Shown: positions 18,459 to 28,297, counted from the first letter of the stretch. The stretch: DNA of 37,253 bases from Bacteroidota bacterium (GCA_003650425.1 QMPP01000006.1:1-37253); one strand, 5' to 3'. The notes: generated from the letters alone by a model not told the origin. Program-made: numbers and translations.

Positions 18459-20363
18459 ATGAATTACCTTTCCATAAAAGAGCTAACGAAAAGCTATGGC
18501 GAAAAAATCCTGTTTGAGAATATCAGTCTGGGTTTGCACAAGGGCGAAAAAACAGCCCTGATTGCCAACAACGGAACGGGAAAATCGACTCTGCTGAAAA
18601 TTATTGCAGGAAAAGAGGATGCCGATGGGGGAGAGGTGGTGCTGCGAAATGGTATCAAACTGGGCTACTTGCCACAGCAGCCTCTTTTTGACGAATCTTT
18701 AACCATCAACGAGCTTATCACGGGATCGCATTCTGAGGTGTTGGCGGTTATTAAAGCTTACGGGCAGGCTTTAGATTACCAGGCGGTTAATCACAACAAA
18801 GAGGCTCAACAACGGGTTGAAAAAGCGACTGAGAACATGGATTTGTGGCAGGCATGGGATTACGAACGCCGGCTTAAACAGGTGCTTACCAAGTTTTCGA
18901 TTACCCGTCTCGACCAAAAAGTATCCACCCTCTCCGGAGGGCAAAAAAAGCGACTGGCATTGGCATTGGTGTTGTTGGATGAGCCCGAAATTTTGCTGCT
19001 TGATGAGCCTACCAATCATCTGGATATCGATATGATTGAGTGGTTGGAGAAATATTTGCAACAAAGCAATATCACCCTTTTTATGGTAACCCACGATCGT
19101 TATTTTCTCGACAGGGTTTGCAACCATATTGTTGAAATGACTGATGGTACCATTTATAATCACCAGGGTAATTACAGTTATTTTTTACAAAAAAAGGCCG
19201 AGCGCGAAGAGGTTCAAAGCGTGGAAATTGACAAGGCTAAAAAACTGATGAAAAAGGAACTGGACTGGATGCGCCGCCAACCCAAAGCTCGAACCCATAA
19301 ATCGAAGTCGCGTATTGATGCTTTTTATGATATTAAAAAGAAGGCGTCTTCTGGTAAGCGGGAAGAGGAGTTGCTGCTTGATTCGGTGAATCGCCGCATG
19401 GGCGGGAAAATTTTAGAGGTAAAAGGGCTGGCAAAGCATTACGGTGATATCGCCATCATTAACAATTTTGAATACACCTTCAAAAAGGGGGAACGTATTG
19501 GAATTATCGGGAAAAACGGCACGGGAAAATCTACTTTCCTAAACCTCCTTGCAGGGACGGAAACGCCTGACACAGGCACGGTTGTGATGGGTGACACCAT
19601 CGTTCAAGGGTATTACAAGCAGGATGGATTGCCACACATAAGAGACGACCAAAAGGTAATTGATGTGGTAAAAGAAATTGCCGAAGTTATCGAAACCTCC
19701 AAGGGCAACAGCATGACGGCATCGCAGTTTCTGCAGTATTTTATGTTCCCTCCCGAGATGCAGCACGCGTTGGTTGCTAACCTGAGTGGTGGCGAAAAGC
19801 GGAGGCTTTATCTGCTAACGGTTCTGATTAAAAATCCCAATTTTTTAATTCTTGACGAGCCCACCAACGACCTTGACCTGCTGACGTTGTTTAAGCTGGA
19901 GGAATTTCTGATGAATTTTAAAGGTTGTTTGCTGTTGGTTTCGCACGATCGTTATTTTTTGGATAAACTGAGCGATCATCTTTTTATTTTTAAAGGTGGT
20001 GGTGAGGTAAAAGATTTTTATGGCCCCTATAAAGCGTATCGTCAGCAATTATTGGAGGAAGAGAAAGTACGAAAGGAGTTAAAACAGGCTGAAAAGCGGG
20101 AGCAGTCAGCCGGTGTACCCGAAAAAAAACCGGTTAAAACCAAGCTTAGTTACAAAGAACAAAAAGAGTTTGAGCAACTTGAAAAAGAGATTGAAATACT
20201 GGAGCAACAAAAGACCGGGCTGGAAAACAAGTTAAATTCAGGGATCAGCGATTTTGAAAAGCTTCAAAAGCTCTCGAAAGAGATAAAAATAATCATCGAA
20301 TCGATTGATGAAAAAACCATGAGATGGATGGAGCTGGAGGAGCTGCACGACCGGTTTTCATAA
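18459..20363 (+). CDS. ABC-F family ATPase, Uup-like
   Basis: Two Walker A motifs (NNGTGKST, KNGTGKST), two signature motifs (LSGGQ, LSGGE), DEPTNHLDI / DEPTNDLDL, C-terminal coiled coil. Confidence 0.95.
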   Translation: MNYLSIKELTKSYGEKILFENISLGLHKGEKTALIANNGTGKSTLLKIIAGKEDADGGEVVLRNGIKLGYLPQQPLFDESLTINELITGSHSEVLAVIKAYGQALDYQAVNHNKEAQQRVEKATENMDLWQAWDYERRLKQVLTKFSITRLDQKVSTLSGGQKKRLALALVLLDEPEILLLDEPTNHLDIDMIEWLEKYLQQSNITLFMVTHDRYFLDRVCNHIVEMTDGTIYNHQGNYSYFLQKKAEREEVQSVEIDKAKKLMKKELDWMRRQPKARTHKSKSRIDAFYDIKKKASSGKREEELLLDSVNRRMGGKILEVKGLAKHYGDIAIINNFEYTFKKGERIGIIGKNGTGKSTFLNLLAGTETPDTGTVVMGDTIVQGYYKQDGLPHIRDDQKVIDVVKEIAEVIETSKGNSMTASQFLQYFMFPPEMQHALVANLSGGEKRRLYLLTVLIKNPNFLILDEPTNDLDLLTLFKLEEFLMNFKGCLLLVSHDRYFLDKLSDHLFIFKGGGEVKDFYGPYKAYRQQLLEEEKVRKELKQAEKREQSAGVPEKKPVKTKLSYKEQKEFEQLEKEIEILEQQKTGLENKLNSGISDFEKLQKLSKEIKIIIESIDEKTMRWMELEELHDRFS

Positions 20364-20432
20364 TGGGGTGCACGGATTAGCCCGATTGGATATGATATAA
20401 AACCACTTCTTCCTTTTATTTCTACGAAGTTT

Positions 20433-20440
20433 TATCTTTG
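20433..20440 (+). promoter_or_regulatory. putative -7 element (TATCTTTG) for shikimate kinase
   Basis: Matches TAnnTTTG, 16 nt before GTG start 20456. Confidence 0.45.
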
Positions 20441-20455
20441 AAAAAAATATAGCAA

Positions 20456-20959
20456 GTGATCAGAATTTATCTAGTCGGTTTTATGGGAGCGGGAAAAACA
20501 ACGCTGGGAAAAAAATTAGCCCGTCAATTGGGTTATTCTTTTTACGATATTGATAAAGCATTTGAGCACAAATACAAAACTTCTGTCGACCTGTTTTTTA
20601 ATAAATATGGCGAAGAGTTATTTCGTAAACTTGAATACGAATTACTGGTTTCAACATTTGATTTTGAAAACACGGTAATTTCTACAGGAGGCGGTACTCC
20701 CTGCTTCCATAACGGGATGGAACTAATCAACCAAAATGGTGTCAGCCTCTATATTAAGCTTTCACCCGAAGCTCTTTATTACCGACTCACAAAGGCAAAA
20801 AAACGCCGCCCCCTGGTAGCCAAGAAAAGCAAGGAAGAATTACAGAAGTTTATCAACGAGAAACTTCACGAAAGAGAAGTTTATTATAATAAGGCGGACT
20901 ATGTTATTTCAGGGATTTCGATAAAGGTAAGCCAAATAGTAACCATGATAGGCCGATAG
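20456..20959 (+). CDS. aroK: shikimate kinase
   Basis: IYLVGFMGAGKTTLGKKLA, FYDIDKAFE, STGGGTPC, KKRRPLV: shikimate kinase signatures; GTG start. Confidence 0.92.
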   Translation: MIRIYLVGFMGAGKTTLGKKLARQLGYSFYDIDKAFEHKYKTSVDLFFNKYGEELFRKLEYELLVSTFDFENTVISTGGGTPCFHNGMELINQNGVSLYIKLSPEALYYRLTKAKKRRPLVAKKSKEELQKFINEKLHEREVYYNKADYVISGISIKVSQIVTMIGR

Positions 20960-21100
20960 TTTGATGTTGATAAATTTTTCATTTATCCGTCTCAAAAAAC
21001 TACTACTCTATACTATTTTAAATAACTAAAATGGGTTATTCTTTTATGTGTCAATGGTTTTCAACAAAGGATAAAAATATTATCAAATTTTTATAAAAAT

Positions 21101-21133
21101 TTGTTGCACAAATAAATTAACAGTGTATATTTG
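21101..21133 (+). promoter_or_regulatory. putative Bacteroidota promoter for tRNA-Val (-33 TTG and -7 TATATTTG)
   Basis: TTG at 21104, 19-nt spacer, TATATTTG at 21126-21133; about 21 nt before the tRNA 5' end. Confidence 0.65.
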
Positions 21134-21147
21134 CACTCGCTTTTTGA

Positions 21148-21525
<378 letters not shown>

Positions 21526-21529
21526 ATAT

Positions 21530-21788
21530 TCATATCCCAAAACCACCACCGCCCGGAGTTTGTAAAATAAGCTTATCATGCTTTTTAGCTTTAAAGTTAG
21601 CAATGCCGGCCAGTTTTTGTATTTGACCATCAGGCTGAACAATCCACTACTTTCCTTACTACCTCGTTCCGCTCCATTCATATCGTAGTGTTTCCAAACA
21701 GCACGTTATTCATCGTTCCCTGACTGCAACCCGCTATTTCAAAGGTCTTAAGTAAAGTGTCGTCTGCCGCTGACTGATTTTCGTCTAT
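21530..21788 (-). pseudogene. decayed hydantoinase B / 5-oxoprolinase C-terminal fragment
   Basis: Minus-strand translation gives NIDENQSAADDTLLKTFEIAGCSQGTMNNVLFGNTTI* (21678-21788), then in another frame GK*WIVQPDGQIQKLAGIANFKAKKHDKLILQTPGGGGFGI* (21530-21655). SQGTMNN and TPGGGG(F/Y)G are hallmarks of the HyuB C-terminus. Confidence 0.8.
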
Positions 21789-22522
21789 ATTATCTTTTCG
21801 TAAAGCCGCTCCATCATTTCGCCGGCTTTACCTTTTAAAAACAGATCGGTAATGTGATGGGTGTAGTTGGAAGGCTCCACATTTATTTCGATAATTTTAG
21901 CACCTTTGTTTTTTGCCATGATGGGAATTTGGCTGGCCGGCATAATCTCTCCCGTGGTTCCTATTACCAAAAAAACCTCGGCATTTTCGGCCGCTGCCAA
22001 CGACTTTTCATAAGCTGCCGGAGGAATTCCTTCTCCGAAAAAGATAAAGTCGGGTTTTACCAGGCCACCACAACTATCGCAAGTTACCGGAAGTTTAGCA
22101 AAGTTGACATCCCCCATGGTAAACCGTTTTCCGCATTCAGTACAAACCAGCTCACGCGAGTTACCATGAAACTCATACACTTCCCTGCTCCCTGCTTCCT
22201 GATGCAGGTTATCGATGTTTTGGGTAATGATGTTTTTCAGCAAGCCTGCCTGTTCCATTTTTGCCAATACCTTATGAGCCTCGTTAGGTTTTGCCTCGCC
22301 AAAAAAGTCGTAAAAAATCTCTTTTATCACGCGCCACGATTCCAGCGAATGGGAATGGAAATAGTCGATATCCAACACGATGGGGTTGTATCTGCTCCAA
22401 AGTCCGGTGGCACCACGAAACGGGGGAATACCGCTCTCTACCGATATACCGGCACCGGTGAAAGCGGTCGTGTATTTTGATTGTTTTATTAGCCCGGCTG
22501 CCTCGTTAATAAGTGAATCCAT
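21785..22522 (-). CDS. cobB: NAD-dependent protein deacylase, Sir2/CobB family
   Basis: FTGAGISVESGIPPFRG, TQNIDNLHQEAGS, HGN, CxxC pairs (CTECGKRF, CDSCGG), GTTGEIMPAS. Confidence 0.95.
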   Translation of the reverse strand: MDSLINEAAGLIKQSKYTTAFTGAGISVESGIPPFRGATGLWSRYNPIVLDIDYFHSHSLESWRVIKEIFYDFFGEAKPNEAHKVLAKMEQAGLLKNIITQNIDNLHQEAGSREVYEFHGNSRELVCTECGKRFTMGDVNFAKLPVTCDSCGGLVKPDFIFFGEGIPPAAYEKSLAAAENAEVFLVIGTTGEIMPASQIPIMAKNKGAKIIEINVEPSNYTHHITDLFLKGKAGEMMERLYEKII

Positions 22523-22541
22523 GATAAGTTTTTAGGTACAT

Positions 22542-22549
22542 CAAAGGTA
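22542..22549 (-). promoter_or_regulatory. putative -7 element (TACCTTTG) for the sirtuin
   Basis: Matches TAnnTTTG on the minus strand, 20 nt before ATG 22522. Confidence 0.45.
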
Positions 22550-22676
22550 ATAAAAACTCTTTTCACTAATAAAAATGCGCCATCTATTACCTGAAACAGT
22601 AAGTAAACTTTTATCGAACTCAGGTTAACTTTAAACAACTTCATATTGGAAGTTACTTCAACAGCCAACTAATTTA

Positions 22677-23150
22677 CTAGTATGGAATTTTATTCTCTGT
22701 TTCGATCCACTCTTCAAAAACCTTTACGGCATCTTCGCGCATTAGCTGAACCGACTGAAGTTGGCGTTGATCTTTTGGTTTGGCAATTTCGGCATAAATA
22801 AACGAATCATCAAAATTAGCTTTGGCAGCATCATCTTTGGTAGCAGCATAATAGAGCTTGTCAATCCTTGCCCAATAGATAGCACCAAGGCACATGGGAC
22901 AGGGCTCGCAACTGGCATAAATTTCGCAACCCGACAAATCGAAAGTACCAAGATTTTTGGCTGCTTCACGAATGGCTACTATTTCCGCATGCGCCGTAGG
23001 ATCGTTTTGCGTAGTTACTTTATTACCACCTTTTCCTACAATCTCCCCATCTTTCACAACCACCGCCCCGAACGGGCCACCATTACTACTATTAACATTG
23101 TTGGCAGCCAGACTAATAGCTTTGGCCATAAATGCTCTATTTTTTTCCAT
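22677..23150 (-). CDS. guanine deaminase-like cytidine/deoxycytidylate deaminase family protein
   Basis: PTAHAEIVAIREAA and EPCPMCLGAIYWARI zinc-binding deaminase motifs; domain-swapped GuaD-like C-term ending in Y. Confidence 0.88.
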   Translation of the reverse strand: MEKNRAFMAKAISLAANNVNSSNGGPFGAVVVKDGEIVGKGGNKVTTQNDPTAHAEIVAIREAAKNLGTFDLSGCEIYASCEPCPMCLGAIYWARIDKLYYAATKDDAAKANFDDSFIYAEIAKPKDQRQLQSVQLMREDAVKVFEEWIETENKIPY

Positions 23151-23163
23151 GATATATCCTTTT

Positions 23164-23847
23164 TCAATGATTTGTCCAACGACCTTGTTTTGTCGGCTTG
23201 TCCAAACTTTTGTTCAACAAATGTAAAAACTTTTTTCGTTCAATGGCAATGGCACCCAAACTGGCCAGATGCGGGGTTTCCTGCTGGGCATCAATCATAT
23301 CAAAATCCCACAATAACAACCTGTCAACCAAATGCCACAAAGCCACTTTAGAAGCATCGGTTACCCCATAAAACATCGACTCGCCAAAAAAGGTTCCTCC
23401 CAACGAAACACCATACAGCCCTCCCACGAGTTTGTCCCCTTGCCATGTTTCCACCGAATGAGCCAGTCCCATCTTATGCAGAGCAACATAAGCCTCTATC
23501 ATCTCTTTTGTAATCCACGTTCCCGACTCATCGGTTTGCCGGGTTCGTGCGCACTGTTGTATTACCTCATCAAAAGCAGTATCGAAAGTTACTTCAAACA
23601 GTTCTTTGTTAACCATTCTTCTCAAGCTTTTATGTCGCTTAAAATCCTTCGGGAAGAGTACCATTCTCGGGTTAGGCGACCACCATAAAATGGGGTCTCC
23701 ATCAGCATACCATGGAAATATTCCATTGGCATAAGCTTGTACCAGCCGCTCCGGCTTAAGATCCCCTTCAATGGCAAGCAGTCCGTCCTCCCGCGCCAGG
23801 TTAGGATCGGGAAAGTATGGTTCATCCGATAACAGATATACCGGCAT
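23164..23847 (-). CDS. aat: leucyl/phenylalanyl-tRNA--protein transferase
   Basis: FPDPNLAREDGLLAIEGDL, ANGIFPWY, WWSPNPRMVLFP, TWITKEMIEAY, SVETWQ, GGLYGVSLGGTFFGESMF. Confidence 0.96.
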   Translation of the reverse strand: MPVYLLSDEPYFPDPNLAREDGLLAIEGDLKPERLVQAYANGIFPWYADGDPILWWSPNPRMVLFPKDFKRHKSLRRMVNKELFEVTFDTAFDEVIQQCARTRQTDESGTWITKEMIEAYVALHKMGLAHSVETWQGDKLVGGLYGVSLGGTFFGESMFYGVTDASKVALWHLVDRLLLWDFDMIDAQQETPHLASLGAIAIERKKFLHLLNKSLDKPTKQGRWTNH

Positions 23848-24029
23848 TATAGCTGTTTTATAAATTTGACGCTTTGTACTTCCCGGGCGGTTTTCAAAAG
23901 GAGCAGGTAGCTCCCGGGTGTAACCGGGCCGCTTATTTCAATTCTTCGGTTACCGCCAGCAGTTTTCTGTTGCATTACTTTTCCTGTCATATCGGTAATT
24001 TTGTATCTCGTTATATTCGTCTGCCAATG
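23847..24029 (-). pseudogene. orphan T9SS type A sorting-domain C-terminus remnant
   Basis: Immediately after the aminotransferase TGA and in the same frame: HWQTNITRYKITDMTGKVMQQKTAGGNRRIEISGPVTPGSYLLLLKTAREVQSVKFIKQL*; its TAA overlaps the aat ATG (TAATG). Confidence 0.8.
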
Positions 24030-25235
24030 TCATCCGGCAGCTTTCATCAACTCGTCCAGCGATTTTATCACTCTTGAAACTACTTCATCAATCTCTTTTT
24101 CCGTAATGGTTAATGGGGGTGCAATGCGAAAGCTGTGCTCGCTAAACAAAAACTGATCGACAATCATTTTGTTCTTTTTAAGAATACTGACCATATCGGA
24201 AGCAGTGTATTCCTTTTTTAATTCAATACCCAACATCAAACCGATTTGTCGTATTTCGGCTACTGCCGGATGACTTTGCAGTGCCACTTTAATCTGCCTG
24301 CCTTTACCCACTACCTTTTCAGCCAGGCTTTCATCAAGAATGACTTTCAGGCTTGCCAACGCTGCTGCTGCCGATACCGGATGTCCTCCAAAAGTAGTAA
24401 TATGACCCAGGGCAGGGTTGAATGTCAGCTGACTCATATTTTCTCTTGACGACACGAAAGCACCGATGGGCATTCCCCCTCCCATCCCTTTGGCAAGACA
24501 TAGGATATCGGGAATCGCCTCAAAGTTTTCAAAGGCGAAAAGCTTGCCGGTTCGCCCAAAACCCATCTGCACTTCGTCAAAAATAAGCAGGGTTCCTGTT
24601 TCATCGCAACGCTGCCGGAGCGCTTTCAAATAATCCGATTCCGGGATAATTATTCCGGCTTCCGCCTGAATCGGCTCAACAATAACAGCGGCAGTTTTAC
24701 TGCTAATTAACGCCAAATCTTCCTTTTGGTTAAAACGGATAAACCGGATATCGGGCAACAGAGGACGAAAAGCATACTTCATCTCCTCGTTACCCAACAC
24801 GCTTAAGGCACCATGCGTACTACCGTGATAAGCATTTTTAAACGAAACTATTTCCGTTCGCTCTGTAACACGTTTGGCAAGCTTTAATGCCCCCTCAATA
24901 GCTTCGCTACCTGAATTTACAAAGAAAACGCTATCCAGCGATTTTGGCAGATTATCAGCCATTAACGCCGCCAGCTTAACCTGCGGCGACTGAATGTACT
25001 TTCCATAAACCATCAGGTGCATGTAGTTGTCAAGCTGCTCCTTAACGGCGCTCACCACCTTAGGATGAAGGTGTCCCACGTTGCTCACCGACACACCCGA
25101 TACAAGGTCGATGTATTTATTGTTATCATCGGTATAAAGATAAATTCCTTTTGCCTTAACCACTTCCAAAGCCTCAGGATCGACAGAGGGTAAAGCAACA
25201 TGCTGCAAAAACAGCTGTCGGTTGGTAAGTTGCAT
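24030..25235 (-). CDS. class III (acetylornithine-like) PLP-dependent aminotransferase
   Basis: YIDLVSGVSVSNVGHLHPKVV, FVNSGSEAIEGALKLAK, YHGSTHGALSV, LIFDEVQMGFGRTGKLFA, AKGMGGGMPIGAF. Confidence 0.93.
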   Translation of the reverse strand: MQLTNRQLFLQHVALPSVDPEALEVVKAKGIYLYTDDNNKYIDLVSGVSVSNVGHLHPKVVSAVKEQLDNYMHLMVYGKYIQSPQVKLAALMADNLPKSLDSVFFVNSGSEAIEGALKLAKRVTERTEIVSFKNAYHGSTHGALSVLGNEEMKYAFRPLLPDIRFIRFNQKEDLALISSKTAAVIVEPIQAEAGIIIPESDYLKALRQRCDETGTLLIFDEVQMGFGRTGKLFAFENFEAIPDILCLAKGMGGGMPIGAFVSSRENMSQLTFNPALGHITTFGGHPVSAAAALASLKVILDESLAEKVVGKGRQIKVALQSHPAVAEIRQIGLMLGIELKKEYTASDMVSILKKNKMIVDQFLFSEHSFRIAPPLTITEKEIDEVVSRVIKSLDELMKAAG

Positions 25236-25252
25236 ACTTATTTATTTTGTGA

Positions 25253-25260
25253 CAAAAATA
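25253..25260 (-). promoter_or_regulatory. putative -7 element (TATTTTTG) for the aminotransferase
   Basis: Matches TAnnTTTG on the minus strand, 18 nt before ATG 25235. Confidence 0.45.
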
Positions 25261-25395
25261 GGCAAAAGAAGAATAGTATTTCTACCGTTAATTTAACAAT
25301 TAATCGACACTAAATAGTTTCCAAACGATGGATAAATAAGATAGTAATTTGATACTAATCAGCTCAAGACGTGCAGATTGAAAGAAAAGCCAAAG

Positions 25396-25468
25396 AGCCT
25401 CCCACGGGACTCGAACCCGCGACCTGCTCATTACGAGTGAGCTGCTCTACCAGCTGAGCTAAGGAGGC
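25396..25468 (-). tRNA. tRNA-Thr (anticodon CGT)
   Basis: Minus strand GCCTCCTTAGCTCAGCTGGTAGAGCAGCTCACTCGTAATGAGCAGGTCGCGGGTTCGAGTCCCGTGGGAGGCT; loop CTCGTAA. TATCTTTG lies upstream at 25485-25492. Confidence 0.96.
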
Positions 25469-25546
25469 TTTTTTATTGCGGCTGCAAAGATAGCCGTTTT
25501 GAATTATTCAGCAAATTATTAAAGGTTAAAGAAGTTGTTTGCGTAC

Positions 25547-26644
25547 TTATTCCTTGTTTTCAATAAGTGCCGCTATTCTCTCTTCCAGAAGCTGCCCGTT
25601 GTTTTGCATCTTCAAACCATAATAGTTTTCTGATTGTAACAACGCTTTCTGCAGGTTAAATTCTTTTTGATTTTGATAGTAATAAAGTCCTTTTTGTTTT
25701 AACGACTCTGCCAGAAACTCCTGCTCGGTCTGCCCTGGCGTGGGGATAAAAACCGCCCTCTTTCCAAACCATGCCAAATCCATCAAACTGGAGTAGCCCG
25801 GACGACAAATAATGGTTTTTGCTTTTAGTATCATGCCGGAAAACTGATTATCAGGAAGATGCGAAAAAGTTTCAACATTCCCCATTTTTATCTGATGGCT
25901 TTCCTCGGTGCGGCCTTGTAGGATAACGGTATTCAAACCCGACTGAAACGCCTGATCTTTCAGTTTAATTTCTAAAATGGTTCGTTGAGGCTCGGGACCC
26001 GAAAGTAAAATTAACAAATCAATATTCTGTTCGGGAAGCTGTGGTTTAACATACTGAAACCTTGTTAAAGGGCCAATAAAATGATAATTGGTTAATGGAA
26101 AATTACTGATATGCGAGAGCGCACCGGAAAGATTATTATCACCGGCAACATCAGGAATCCAAAGTTCATCATATTTTTTAATGTAGCTGTAAATCATCTG
26201 GCGCAAGGCAGGTTTAGCTACTCCTCCATACCTCGGTGTTTGAACATTAAGCTGATGAGTAATAAAAACTGTTTTTGCCTTGTCTGACCAAAGTTCGTAT
26301 CTGTTATCAGAAATAACGAGGTCAATTTTCATTTCGTCGATAAGTGTTTCCAAAAACAGATGTGCCTTATCTGCCTGCTTTTTCATTTCAGGCATCTCGG
26401 AAAGCATCTTTAAAACCATGGCACCCTTAACAGGATATCGCGGTGCATAGCCAGGAAACTTAATCATCTCTAATTCGGGATAGCGCTGTTTTAAAAATTC
26501 CAGCGGACGGTTGTCGGCACCCAAAATAATCCGAATGTTTTTTTTCTTTTTTAGCGCCTCGATAACAGGAACCATACGGGTTGCATGTCCTAAACCCCAA
26601 TCCATAGGGCAAACCAATATGGTTTTTTTGTGTTCCATTGACAA
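25547..26644 (-). CDS. glycosyltransferase, MurG/GT28-like
   Basis: ILVCPMDWGLGHATRMVPVIEALKKK, KTIICRPGYSSLMDLAWFGKRAVFIPTPGQTEQEFLAE. Confidence 0.82.
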   Translation of the reverse strand: MSMEHKKTILVCPMDWGLGHATRMVPVIEALKKKKNIRIILGADNRPLEFLKQRYPELEMIKFPGYAPRYPVKGAMVLKMLSEMPEMKKQADKAHLFLETLIDEMKIDLVISDNRYELWSDKAKTVFITHQLNVQTPRYGGVAKPALRQMIYSYIKKYDELWIPDVAGDNNLSGALSHISNFPLTNYHFIGPLTRFQYVKPQLPEQNIDLLILLSGPEPQRTILEIKLKDQAFQSGLNTVILQGRTEESHQIKMGNVETFSHLPDNQFSGMILKAKTIICRPGYSSLMDLAWFGKRAVFIPTPGQTEQEFLAESLKQKGLYYYQNQKEFNLQKALLQSENYYGLKMQNNGQLLEERIAALIENKE

Positions 26645-26739
26645 TACAAAACTAATAAAATACCATTGGAAACATCTTTTTATTCTCCATGATTTTAATC
26701 AAGTCTGACTACGAACGGCAGATTCTACGAATTACACGA

Positions 26740-27021
26740 CTATTTAGTAATATTTTCGGCTTCTCTTGCTATTTTCTTTTTTCTGATTCTGGCACCAGCC
26801 CACTGCCCACCAAAAAATCCTAATACCATGAAAGGATAAGTATAAAGTTGAAAACCCATCCCGAACAGATAACGGTAGGCCACCACCATGGGGATGGGCA
26901 GGTGGACAAACAAAAACCATTGCCACGAAAATTTTTTAACCCCCTGACGCCAAAACCCAAAGGGGATGTTAGTTACAAAAGTTGCCAGCACGGCAAATGT
27001 CAATGCTAAATATTCATTCAT
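26740..27021 (-). CDS. small conserved membrane protein of unknown function
   Basis: 93 aa with three hydrophobic segments; 2 nt downstream of the flippase-like gene. Confidence 0.7.
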   Translation of the reverse strand: MNEYLALTFAVLATFVTNIPFGFWRQGVKKFSWQWFLFVHLPIPMVVAYRYLFGMGFQLYTYPFMVLGFFGGQWAGARIRKKKIAREAENITK

Positions 27022-27023
27022 AA

Positions 27024-28076
27024 TTAAATTTCTTTGTAAGTGACATCGTTTTTAAAAACGCGTCGCAGCCAAATAGGTAGAATAATGGCTCCAATAAACA
27101 GATAGGGGTAATAACTAATAAGACGCCACAATATTGCCAATAGTGCATACCAGGAAGCGTCAGGAATGAAATCGCCTAAAAAGTTGGAAAATATAAACTC
27201 GGCAATACCGCTGCCCCCGGGTGTAGGACTTACCAAAAGAATAATCCACATGGTAAGTTGCCGCCCGTAAATCAGTAAATGGTCGGAAAAGCTATAAATG
27301 TTCCCGAAAAAAGCCATCAGCATAAAATTAACCACCCAATACCTGCCACCCCAAGAAAAGACAGTAGCCGTCATGCTTTTGAACCAGTATGAAAAGGGTT
27401 TTTTCTTTATGCGTTTTGAGGTATAAATTAACTGATTGGCAGACCTGCGAGCCTGTATCCGCCACTTTTTTAAAATAGGGAAAAGAAAAACCCATGAAAT
27501 GAACGACTTAAAAAGTTGAGGATTGACAAACAGGGCGTAAGCAAGAAACATGGTGTAAACAAACAAAGCAATGTACCCGCCAAAAAAGGCCCATCTTATT
27601 TCTTCAATGTTAGCCGAATCGGGTGGAAAGATATTGTTTCCAAATAAAAAATAAACAAAGGGAACCGATAAAATAAAAAACAGCTCATCCAAAAAAATAG
27701 CCGTGAGAATAACCGCTGTACTTTTTCCGCTGCTAACACCCTCTTTGTATAAAAAAAAGATGGCCGGCCCGGTTCCTCCTACTACTGATGGTGAAATGGC
27801 AGAGCTGAATTCCCAAAGCATGATAATGTTAAAAGCCTGCTTCCACCCTATTTGATAATCGGTTAGCACCAAAATACGATATATGTAAGCGATATCCCTG
27901 AGGAACATCATCAAAACAGCAATCACCAAAAAAAGCAACGTGTGCCAGGTAAAGGTTACAAAAGTAAAGGTGTCAGGATTAAAATTCCTTGACAAAAGCC
28001 ACCCGCTAACTGTTAGACCAATCAGTATTGGCCACACAATTTTTCTGGTATTTAAGCTTTTTACAATTCTGTCCAT
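27024..28076 (-). CDS. UPF0104/YbhN-type (lysylphosphatidylglycerol synthase TM) flippase-like protein
   Basis: Multi-TM protein with SPSVVGGTGPAIFFLYKEGVS and SPTPGGSGIAEF motifs. Confidence 0.88.
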   Translation of the reverse strand: MDRIVKSLNTRKIVWPILIGLTVSGWLLSRNFNPDTFTFVTFTWHTLLFLVIAVLMMFLRDIAYIYRILVLTDYQIGWKQAFNIIMLWEFSSAISPSVVGGTGPAIFFLYKEGVSSGKSTAVILTAIFLDELFFILSVPFVYFLFGNNIFPPDSANIEEIRWAFFGGYIALFVYTMFLAYALFVNPQLFKSFISWVFLFPILKKWRIQARRSANQLIYTSKRIKKKPFSYWFKSMTATVFSWGGRYWVVNFMLMAFFGNIYSFSDHLLIYGRQLTMWIILLVSPTPGGSGIAEFIFSNFLGDFIPDASWYALLAILWRLISYYPYLFIGAIILPIWLRRVFKNDVTYKEI

Positions 28077-28220
28077 TCAAATATTTTAATATATGACAAA
28101 GATAAAAACAGTTGGACTAAGAAAGTGTGAAATTATCATAAACGGCCATATTGGCAGCACTTACAAGGTGATAGCGTCATATAGGCAGTTATTGAGGTTA
28201 TTTTCATCCATTTTCAGCAT

Positions 28221-28235
28221 TGGAACGCCATTTGA
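28221..28235 (+). promoter_or_regulatory. candidate sigma-54 type -24/-12 element
   Basis: tggaacgccatttga vs TGGCACGNNNNTTGC; 63 nt before the hsp20 start. Confidence 0.3.
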
Positions 28236-28297
28236 AAAGAAGCTGATGAAATGATAAAAAAACAGATGTTTAATAAAAAATAAAGGAGGACAAAGTT

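Noticed and set aside
21854-22480. 208-aa plus-strand ORF
   Set aside because: Antisense to the well-supported sirtuin gene; composition looks like a reverse-complement shadow.
22761-23351. 196-aa plus-strand ORF
   Set aside because: Antisense to the deaminase and aat genes, both strongly supported by motifs.
23874-24077. 67-aa plus-strand ORF in the aminotransferase-aat gap
   Set aside because: Antisense to the T9SS tail remnant, which reads sensibly on the minus strand.
23847-25235. Aminotransferase secreted by T9SS through programmed TGA readthrough
   Set aside because: The aminotransferase has no signal peptide and looks like a complete cytosolic PLP enzyme; a gene remnant is the simpler explanation, though worth checking.
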